This document shows positions 57,033 to 64,000 of a DNA stretch of 64,000 bases, one piece after another. The notes under the pieces are model-generated. The model did no database searches. It was given only the letters and a program-made list of their open reading frames with translations, and had not been told where the DNA came from. Source of the stretch: JTS-RE37 sp963756115. Its GTDB lineage: Bacteria > Bacteroidota > Bacteroidia > Flavobacteriales > Flavobacteriaceae. Each line of letters starts with the position of its first letter. Position 1 is the first letter of the stretch. Location: contig CAVWMN010000010.1 of NCBI GenBank assembly GCA_963756115.1, positions 1,240,001 to 1,304,000 of the forward strand. Direction: 5' to 3'. The position numbers were made by a program, and so were the translations under genes.

Positions 57033-58526
57033 CTACTTTATAGACATCGTATCCCTCATATACTTTTTAATATTGACATCGGTATAAATTCCTTGTACGA
57101 CCTTAGTATATAAGCTTGTAAACCTCTCATTTTTAACAAGATTACCAAAAATTGATTCTTGTTTTATAAAGGCTAATGGATCGGTTGTTGTTTGTTTGGC
57201 CGCTTGATGTAATTCGTCTTTCATGGCATCGTTAATTTCTAAGGCCTGCCCATTTTGGTCCTCTTGTTTGTCGCTATAATAACACCAGGCTGCTATAACT
57301 AAAGTGGCGAATTTGATGCTGCCGCCCATAGCCAAATTTTCATGAATGGTTGGAATCAAAAACTTGGGCAATTTGGCAGAGCTTTCCGCACATATACGGC
57401 TGACACTGTCTTTGATATTGGGGTTTGCAAAACGTTCGAGCAGACTGTCTTTGTAGTCCGATAGATCAATGCCTTCAATTTTTCCTAAAACGGGGGTGGC
57501 TTCTTCGTCAAAGAAGGCACGTAAATAGGAGGCGAATAGTTCATCTTCTACACAGGTATTGATGGTAGTGTGGCCGTGAAGAACCCCTAAAAGCCCTAAA
57601 ACGGAATGCCCGGCATTGAGCAGACGCAGTTTCATTTTTTCATAGGGCCCCACATCGGGTACGAATTGTACGCCTACTTTTTCAAAGGCGGGCCTGCCGT
57701 TAGAGAATTTATCTTCTACTACCCATTGTATAAATGGTTCGCAGGTCACGGGCCAGGAATCGTGTAAGCCATAGTCTTGTACCAGGGTTTCGATATCCGC
57801 TGTGGTGGTCACCGGCGTAATACGGTCTACCATGCTATTAGGGAAGCAGACTTCCCCGGCTATCCATTTTGCCAGGTCCGGGTCTTGTGCTTCGGCAAAG
57901 GTTAGCAACATCTTACGTGCCATATCGCCATTGTGTTCGATATTGTCGCAAATCAAAATGGTAAAAGCAGGCAGTCCTGCATCGCGACGTATTTTTAAGG
58001 CCGCAGTTAAAAAACCATATACTGTTTTCGGGTCTTGTGGGTGTTGTAGCTCGTGTTGTATATCAGGATTGTCAAAATTGAATTCCCCCGTGTTGGGATT
58101 AAAATTGTAACCTCCTTCGGTAATGGTCAACGAAACGATTTTCGTATCGGCAGCTGCCATGCGTGCGATCACTTGTTCCGGGCTATCGGTGCCCATTTTA
58201 AAATCTACTATAGACCCGATTACTTCTGGTTCGATTTTTCCGTTGGGGTGTTTGACCATCAAGGTGTACAGGTGGTCTTGTTTTTTTAAAATAGTGTATA
58301 GTTTGGTATCTGCTTCGCGTAAACCTATACCGCAAATTCCCCAGTCCGAAGCCTCGCCCATTTGTCGAAGTTGATGCAGGTAATAGGCTTGATGTGCACG
58401 ATGAAAGCCGCCGACACCGATATGGACGATTCCAATTTTATTGTTGGTGCGGTTATAGGTTGGCACGGGCATTCGGCTTCCTGCTTCCTCTAAATTTTGT
58501 TGTTGGAGTTGTATCGGTGTTTTCAT
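57033..58526 (-). CDS. Mannitol dehydrogenase family protein (polyol or hexuronate dehydrogenase)
   Basis: 497 residues from the ATG at 58526. Nucleotide fold IGIVHIGVGGFHRAHQAYY; catalytic block KMKLRLLNAGHSVLGLLG (Lys, Asn, His). The family includes mannitol 2-dehydrogenase and fructuronate/tagaturonate reductases; length fits mannitol dehydrogenase. NAD-dependent oxidation of a polyol such as mannitol to fructose is most likely. The start ATG overlaps the stop of the permease gene (TAATG), so the two are translated together. Confidence 0.9.
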   Translation of the reverse strand: MKTPIQLQQQNLEEAGSRMPVPTYNRTNNKIGIVHIGVGGFHRAHQAYYLHQLRQMGEASDWGICGIGLREADTKLYTILKKQDHLYTLMVKHPNGKIEPEVIGSIVDFKMGTDSPEQVIARMAAADTKIVSLTITEGGYNFNPNTGEFNFDNPDIQHELQHPQDPKTVYGFLTAALKIRRDAGLPAFTILICDNIEHNGDMARKMLLTFAEAQDPDLAKWIAGEVCFPNSMVDRITPVTTTADIETLVQDYGLHDSWPVTCEPFIQWVVEDKFSNGRPAFEKVGVQFVPDVGPYEKMKLRLLNAGHSVLGLLGVLHGHTTINTCVEDELFASYLRAFFDEEATPVLGKIEGIDLSDYKDSLLERFANPNIKDSVSRICAESSAKLPKFLIPTIHENLAMGGSIKFATLVIAAWCYYSDKQEDQNGQALEINDAMKDELHQAAKQTTTDPLAFIKQESIFGNLVKNERFTSLYTKVVQGIYTDVNIKKYMRDTMSIK

Positions 58527-60262
58527 TAGTGTGTTGTTGTTTTTGATTTTCCGCGTAGCAGCGCCCAATAGGCAAGTGCAAAATAAATTAGGGTACAGAT
58601 GAAAGCGTAGGTGTAAAAGAGTTCCCGATTTTCGATATAATTGGCTTCCGTAGCACTTCCGAATAGCACATTACTGGCAAATACCAGGGTGGCGACCAAA
58701 GCCGAAATGGCGACGAACTTTAATCCCTTGGAGAACAAGGAATCATCTTTTGTATGCACAGGCTCCTCTTTTGCCTGCTGTTCCTGAAAACGTTCAATGG
58801 TTTCATCTCGCAAGGCCTCTTCTTTAGTTTCCTCCACATACTTCTCTTTCGCCCCATACTTAGACGCGAGCAAGGTATACACCGCGATGGTAAAAAACCA
58901 GGTGGGGATAAACAGGTAATAGAAGGAAATCACATCTAAAGCTTGCAGTCCAAAACCGAAGACCAGGCCCAGGCCCCAAGAGGCAATGGCGGGCATGCTA
59001 AAGGTCAGCTGGCGGTACGAAGACCAGTAGCGCGTATAACCAATTCTAGGAAAAATCTGATGTTCTGCAAACACGATTGCTCCCACAGGTACGACCAGCA
59101 GCCCTGCATAGGTGAGTAACGGCAGTATCTGGGAAAATACAAAAGGGAAACAGGCGATGACAACGGTGACCACACCGACGACAATCGTCGTTAGCTTTCG
59201 GGAATGGTTGAAGAAAATCGCTTGTGCGGCCAAGCCTGCTCTGTATAAATTGGTAATCGCAGTTGTCCAACCCGCTACAATCACAATCACAAATCCTGAC
59301 CAGCCGAGGGCGTAATAGGCCACATCGCCCGGGTCGAGTTCCACTATGGATTTTCCTAAAATGACTGCGGCACCGGCGCCCATGATTCCTGCAGCGATCC
59401 AGGCGACATAGTGACCGAACATCATACCGGTACTAGAGGCATATGCGTAGTTCTTCTTTTTAGCAAAACGCAAGAGGGCCATATCGACCAATCCGAAATG
59501 GGTGATGGTATTGGCGGCCCAGCCAAAGCCGATGACTTCGACCAATCCGATTCCCGGTTCGCCATCGCTGCTGATGCCTGTCCAGATACGTTGGTCGCCA
59601 AGTGTCATAAAATCGGTCCATCCTGCCGGTAAGGTTTTATCCAAAACATCTAAGGACAACGCTGGAAGCAGCACCATAGCGCCACTTGTAAACATCACAA
59701 AAAGCCAAGGTGCACAGAGGCCCGAAAATTCAGAAACGGCATTAAAACCAAAGAGCGCAATGGAAACCACAACAATGCCCACGGCCAAAACTATTAAAAT
59801 AAACCAAGCGTTGGTCGGATACCAATTGAGCTGCGCAGGAACGTCAAAGGCAAAACGAACCGCGGTCGCCGAGACCGTTATCATCGCCGCCGAAATGACC
59901 GAAAAGATCATGACATTGGCCCAATTGTACAACTTGGTCATCGAGTCGCCTGCAATCTTGTTCAGATAGGTATAGAGGCTCAAACGCGTTTCAACGGCAA
60001 TTGGGGAGGTGATGAAGCGCCAGCTCAGCACGGCCAGGATATTACCGATCAGCAGCCCCAGGATGATATCCATTGTCTTGGCGCCCAACGCGACAAAGGT
60101 CGCCCCAATGACAAACTCCGTCGCTGCTACGTGCTCGGCGGCGTAGAGTCCGGCAAAATGGGTCCAATCGTGAAGTTTGTGTTTGGCTACTGGTAATTGT
60201 TCTTCATCCAGGGCTGCAAATTGTTTAAAATCCTCAGTTGGGTTCATAGTTTTGGTTGGCAT
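58526..60262 (-). CDS. NCS1-type (purine-cytosine permease-like) transporter
   Basis: 578 residues; a start at 60247 (MNPTEDFKQ) is also plausible. About 12 helices, with N-terminal HVAATEFVIGATFVALGAKT and internal GFGWAANTITHFGLVDMALL, typical of nucleobase:cation symporter family 1. A cytoplasmic segment (EETKEEALRDETIERFQEQQ) precedes the last two helices. Coupling to a polyol dehydrogenase suggests it carries a polyol or related substrate rather than a nucleobase, which is unusual and inferred only from context. Confidence 0.82.
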   Translation of the reverse strand: MPTKTMNPTEDFKQFAALDEEQLPVAKHKLHDWTHFAGLYAAEHVAATEFVIGATFVALGAKTMDIILGLLIGNILAVLSWRFITSPIAVETRLSLYTYLNKIAGDSMTKLYNWANVMIFSVISAAMITVSATAVRFAFDVPAQLNWYPTNAWFILIVLAVGIVVVSIALFGFNAVSEFSGLCAPWLFVMFTSGAMVLLPALSLDVLDKTLPAGWTDFMTLGDQRIWTGISSDGEPGIGLVEVIGFGWAANTITHFGLVDMALLRFAKKKNYAYASSTGMMFGHYVAWIAAGIMGAGAAVILGKSIVELDPGDVAYYALGWSGFVIVIVAGWTTAITNLYRAGLAAQAIFFNHSRKLTTIVVGVVTVVIACFPFVFSQILPLLTYAGLLVVPVGAIVFAEHQIFPRIGYTRYWSSYRQLTFSMPAIASWGLGLVFGFGLQALDVISFYYLFIPTWFFTIAVYTLLASKYGAKEKYVEETKEEALRDETIERFQEQQAKEEPVHTKDDSLFSKGLKFVAISALVATLVFASNVLFGSATEANYIENRELFYTYAFICTLIYFALAYWALLRGKSKTTTH

Positions 60263-61020
60263 TGGAAATTAGAATCTATAAATTTTTTTGGTATATGTTT
60301 TACTTTTTGTCAAAATATGTTGGTAAAAGCCCCAAATTATGAAAATAAAATAGGTAAAGTCCAAAAGCTATTACAATGTCAACGCTTATTATTGAGGATA
60401 TACATTTTAACTTTTCAACCAATTCCAGGAACTTTTTTAGATGTTTTACAACAAGGATATATGGTTACTGGTACGTATATTCTGATTTATTGTTACTACG
60501 AATTTATGCTTTTTAGTAACGAGAAGTTCAAAAAACCGCCGTTTTACAAGACTGATTACTAATCGATTAAAACATCATATTCAAAACGTCTCTTTTGTGG
60601 TCTCCTTGAGTTATTTCGTTAATTAAACTTTTCAAGGACACTGTAAGATCGTTCAATTGGGATTCAGAGCACATAAATAAACATATCCTTGTACCCGAAA
60701 ATTAAGCGATAGGTTTTAATCCGGGGCCCCTTCGACCCTGAATCGACAATCCCCGTAGGTATAATATGTTCGAAAGAATGGGCAACATCAGGACACTAAA
60801 CAGGACACGTTCGTTCTGAAATTTATACCAATTTGGCTCGTTGTGCAGTGTTTTAAAAACAGAAACCCTGAAAGGACAGATGTCCTGGCGTTTTGATGCA
60901 TTCGTAGCCTAAAAATAAAAAAAGTCTGCCGAAACAGTGTAAATCGATATGAATTTAGTTGGTTTTATAATCTGTCCGATTTATACGGGGGGAAAAAGAA
61001 CATTTTGATTAATTTATCGC
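60263..61020. other. AT-rich intergenic region
   Basis: Upstream of the permease gene; must contain its promoter. No credible gene. It borders the CzcA relic. Confidence 0.4.
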
Positions 61021-61527
61021 TGTACCAAACTTGTAAGTTTTCAAAGACAGGGAAGCCATTAAAACCAGGTGATACATGAACATCTGCGGACAGCAGAGAT
61101 GGAACTGGTGGAAAAAATGAAAGATGCCTGGTGTGGTGCCAGGGGTCACCTATGAATTCATGCAGCCTATCGAAATGCGTTTCAACGAACTTGTTGAAGG
61201 TGTACATACAGATTTGGCAATCAAATTATCGGGCAGGATTTTGACGTTTTGGCGAGTAAGACAGAAGAAACGGCCAAAATAATTGCGATCATTCCGTATG
61301 TTAGCGCAAAGTAAAGGCTACGCATGGACTACCCTAAATAATGATTAACTACAACCGGAACAAAATGGCGCACTACGGTGAAATCAACCAACTAAACAGT
61401 GTGGTTTAGGCTGCATTTGTGGGCGGACAGGCGGTTGGATTTGGTCGTATGTTGTAAAAGGATAATAGACAAAGCAGCGAGGACATCCAGAATCTTTTCA
61501 TCAATTTGCCCATCGGTCCCAGTTTTC
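61021..61527 (+). pseudogene. Relic of a CzcA/CusA-type heavy-metal RND efflux pump
   Basis: Several reading frames in order match the porter domain of CzcA: TSADSR, ELVEKMKDA, VPGVTYEFMQPIEMRFNELV, VHTDLAIKLSG, DFDVLASKTEETAKIIAIIP, NRNKMAHYGEINQLNSVV, AAFVGGQAVGF, NRQSSEDIQNLFINLP. They are interrupted by multiple frameshifts and in-frame stops, and only about 170 of more than 1,000 codons remain. It is a true decayed fragment. Confidence 0.75.
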
Positions 61528-61571
61528 GTTAAAAATATGTTGCATAATCAATGTTTGATTACATTCTAATA

Positions 61572-64000
61572 CTAACAAATCAAGTTTAAATCTTTCCTTA
61601 ACAGCTGTAAATGAATTTTAGCTGGGATGTGGTATAAATCATTCTTCAGCACTTCCTCGAATGCGTGTAAAGCATTACTCGTGTTATTGAATCCAAATTC
61701 TGCTAAACCTATCATATAGTTGCAATGAATATAATTACGTAAAGATAAATCGTCATCCCAAACCGAGAAATCAGGGTAGGATATTGCGAAATAATCCAGA
61801 TTTTTCTTATCGTACAGATGAGCCTTTCCATAATTAAATAGTTGCTCAAAACATCCTTTGGCTTCTGTCTTTCGACCTAATTTTTGAAGCGCCAGACCTT
61901 TGTAAAATATCTTATCAGGTTGTTGGTCATTATAATAGATTGCTTCGCTAGGATTACTATCTCCCACAGATGCTAAATCCCAATAATGCTCTGCTTTGTC
62001 CATTAAATTAAGCGCTTCGTAGGTACAACCCATCCAATAAAAGCAGTCATTTTCCTGGGCACCATATAATTTACCTTCTCCGAGATTAGGAGGATATTTT
62101 CGAGACGATTCTAAAAATTGTAATGACTTTTCACACTGCATGTTTTCTAAACATTCTTTGGCGAGTTCAATGTTAATTGTAGTGTAATGATAGGGAACTT
62201 TACCCTCTCCTCCTTCCCAAGGATGGAATTTTCGGTTTTGTATTAGTTGCAATGCATATTTAAATTCTCCTAAATATGTCAACAAAGACACTACTTCTAA
62301 ATAAAGATCATCCCTTTGCTCAACCAGCATTTTGTTGGCTTGAAGAAAATTAAGTCGGTCAAGAGGTGGGATCTTAAGCCTTTTATAAAGCTGGTCAAGT
62401 TCCATCATTAAACGGGGATTAGTTTTATCTATCTTAAAAGCTTTTTCTAAATGTAGTCTTGCTTCTTCTTTTTGCTGTCTTTTATTATAACAGAGCAATG
62501 CAAAATTTCTATGACAGACAGGGTTTTTGTCGTCAAGTTGAAGGGATTTATCCCAGCATTCTTGGGCTTCATCATATTGTCTGAAACCGTACCAAAGATT
62601 ACCCAGGAGGTAGTGAGCGGTAAAGTCATTGGCCACCATTTTGATAGCATCTTTTAAAACTAGAATTTCTTCTAATCTATTAGGAAAACAATATTCGGTA
62701 TTTAATTTACTTGCTTGGCGGTAATAATCTATAGCTAAGTCCGGATTACCTGATTTGTTATAAAAGTATCCTAAAAAATAAACAGCCATAGGATAGATAT
62801 CTTCATATTCATTTACGTATAAAGAAAGTAACGAAATGGCTTCATCATAAAAACTGGCATCTGCATAATCAATTGCATATTCTATATAACTATGACAATC
62901 TCCCCTAAGCATCTTCTTGAAGCAATCTAAATCTACTTCATTTTGACTGAGTAAAAACTTTTCAAAAAGCGCCCCGAAATTAAAGTTATCAATTGTCAGT
63001 GAATGACTAATGAAAGTATTAGCATCCCTAAAACGCGACATCTTCCTAAGCAGAATAATTTTAAGATGATGCGCTTTATGATGATTGGAATTTCGAGATA
63101 ATGATTTGTTTATTTTTTTATATGCCTTATCAAAATCCTGTGTTTTACAATCAAGCTGGGCAAGCTTAAAATATGCTGAATCCTGCCACGCGGCATTCCA
63201 GGCAGATTTATACAAAAATTTATAGGCTGCTTCGTTTTGATTTAAAAAACTAAGCGTTAATCCTTTATTAAAAAAAGGCTCCCCGTCATAGGGATTAGGA
63301 TTATGGGTAGTTAGGGTATCAATTGAGGTATCAAAATATTTTAAGGCCAATTCAAATTTTCCCTTGCGTAAGTACCATAGACCTAAGGCATTATTGCATC
63401 TTACATCCCCGGGTTCACGGGATATCGCTTCTTTATAATACACTAAGGGATCGTATGTGGCATGACTGTATTGTTCTAAATGTAAACCACATAAGTATAG
63501 ATTCTCAACCGTTTCTATTTCATTGGGTCGCTTCGCGGCTTTAGCTGATGCTGGAATTTCCTTTTCTGAATTTGTTGGAATCTCCCAGGAAATTAAAAGT
63601 CTGCCATGTTTATTATAAATTGAGGTAAACAAATTTTTCTCGGAAGAATCTATTTCTATATATCTCTCATACGTGTTTTCTGGCCGCAGGTCTGTTTCTA
63701 TATCTAGCAATATTTCCTCTTCAGACCCAACTAGAATTTTACAATTTTTATATAAACTAGTTACATGAATTTTTAATAGCGCTCTCCGTTCAATTATTTC
63801 AAAATTCAATAGAACATTTTTATTGGCATTTTTTACGAGTCCTAAATTTGAATATGGCATAAAAAACTGGGAGAAACTTTTTTCCTCAAAGGGTTGTAAC
63901 CAAGCAAAATCAGGTTGGTTATCGGTATATACTCCACACATTAATTCGATGTAAGGTCCATCTTTATCAGTTAAATTGCGGTCCCACGCTTTACCGAAAT
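61572..64000 (-). CDS. DUF5107 and TPR-repeat protein, partial at the right edge
   Basis: The frame is open through the right edge, so the true start lies beyond it; the visible part is about 808 residues. It opens with the end of a DUF5107 domain (WDRNLTDKDGPYIEL, then GVYTDNQPDFAWLQPFEEKSF), then a beta domain, and from about residue 200 a long run of TPR repeats (ALGLWYLRKGKFELALKYFD, HYLLGNLWYGFRQYDEAQECW). TPR proteins mediate protein binding; DUF5107 proteins are linked to glycan metabolism in Bacteroidota. The base composition is visibly AT-richer than the rest of the window. Confidence 0.85.
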   Translation of the reverse strand, partial: FGKAWDRNLTDKDGPYIELMCGVYTDNQPDFAWLQPFEEKSFSQFFMPYSNLGLVKNANKNVLLNFEIIERRALLKIHVTSLYKNCKILVGSEEEILLDIETDLRPENTYERYIEIDSSEKNLFTSIYNKHGRLLISWEIPTNSEKEIPASAKAAKRPNEIETVENLYLCGLHLEQYSHATYDPLVYYKEAISREPGDVRCNNALGLWYLRKGKFELALKYFDTSIDTLTTHNPNPYDGEPFFNKGLTLSFLNQNEAAYKFLYKSAWNAAWQDSAYFKLAQLDCKTQDFDKAYKKINKSLSRNSNHHKAHHLKIILLRKMSRFRDANTFISHSLTIDNFNFGALFEKFLLSQNEVDLDCFKKMLRGDCHSYIEYAIDYADASFYDEAISLLSLYVNEYEDIYPMAVYFLGYFYNKSGNPDLAIDYYRQASKLNTEYCFPNRLEEILVLKDAIKMVANDFTAHYLLGNLWYGFRQYDEAQECWDKSLQLDDKNPVCHRNFALLCYNKRQQKEEARLHLEKAFKIDKTNPRLMMELDQLYKRLKIPPLDRLNFLQANKMLVEQRDDLYLEVVSLLTYLGEFKYALQLIQNRKFHPWEGGEGKVPYHYTTINIELAKECLENMQCEKSLQFLESSRKYPPNLGEGKLYGAQENDCFYWMGCTYEALNLMDKAEHYWDLASVGDSNPSEAIYYNDQQPDKIFYKGLALQKLGRKTEAKGCFEQLFNYGKAHLYDKKNLDYFAISYPDFSVWDDDLSLRNYIHCNYMIGLAEFGFNNTSNALHAFEEVLKNDLYHIPAKIHLQLLRKDLNLIC

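Noticed and set aside
60965..61207. 80-codon leftward open frame
   Set aside because: The opposite strand carries the CzcA relic in shifting frames, which explains the open frame.

Overview
The window looks like chromosome from a marine-type member of the Bacteroidota, most likely Flavobacteriaceae. The evidence is a SusC/SusD outer-membrane pair, many small lipoproteins with a Cys lipobox, DUF4202, DUF5107 and DUF1593 proteins, TAnnTTTG promoter boxes instead of Shine-Dalgarno-led genes, and the dispersed palindromic repeats common in that family. No rRNA, tRNA, CRISPR or prophage was found. Base composition is fairly even, but the last 3 kb or so is visibly AT-richer.

Layout. 0-5.4 kb: a partial membrane protein, a DUF1593/Sde182-like secreted hydrolase, a frameshifted dienelactone hydrolase with a decayed neighbour, and two thioredoxin-fold proteins. 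5.6-22.7 kb: a nitrate-assimilation island. It holds a rubredoxin-tailed protein, a giant nitrate reductase (molybdopterin + FAD reductase + BFD iron-sulfur domains), a NarL-type response regulator, an outer-membrane porin, the nitrate transporter NarK, nitrite reductase NirB and NirD, DUF4202, and a NIT/PilJ-domain sensor kinase. A serine beta-lactamase-like protein and a small membrane protein sit inside it. 22.9-27.1 kb: an FAD/NAD-binding protein, a nucleotide cyclase with a YHS domain, DUF6010, and a DJ-1/AraC regulator. 27.1-29.1 kb: transposase remnant, repeats and a lipoprotein. 29.2-41.6 kb: a stress/envelope group (zinc alcohol dehydrogenase, DUF2892, an AAA kinase plus aminoglycoside-phosphotransferase-like pair, TonB, transglutaminase-like lipoprotein, cardiolipin synthase, VOC protein, Pmp3, RaiA/HPF, DUF1206). 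42.2-46.7 kb: a Tat-exported molybdenum hydroxylase with its 2Fe-2S subunit, and a K+/H+ antiporter. 47.0-56.5 kb: a REP/RAYT element between 502-bp direct repeats, a SusCD pair divergent from a phosphodiesterase-alkaline phosphatase fusion, and a second, deleted RAYT element. 56.5-60.3 kb: a polyol dehydrogenase translationally coupled to an NCS1-type permease. 61.0-61.5 kb: relic of a CzcA-type metal efflux pump. From 61.6 kb to the right edge: a DUF5107/TPR protein.

How parts fit. Nitrate would pass the porin and NarK, be reduced to nitrite by the fused reductase (rubredoxin protein as likely electron partner), then to ammonium by NirBD. A TACGTAT-N2-ATACGTA inverted repeat (perfect or near-perfect) precedes each of the four promoters of this island, next to a TAnnTTTG-like box at each. 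Its 7-2-7 geometry is that of NarL/NarP operators, and the island encodes a NarL-family regulator and a nitrate-sensor-like kinase, so a self-contained nitrate regulon is the most attractive candidate system here.

Caution. At least six otherwise conserved genes are broken by single-base frameshifts, mostly in short homopolymers (dienelactone hydrolase, nitrate reductase, response regulator, sensor kinase, small lipoprotein, DUF1206). This pattern fits sequencing or assembly indels at least as well as real decay. These genes are listed as frameshifted; their functional status is open. The CzcA and transposase relics, with several lesions or truncation, look like true decay.
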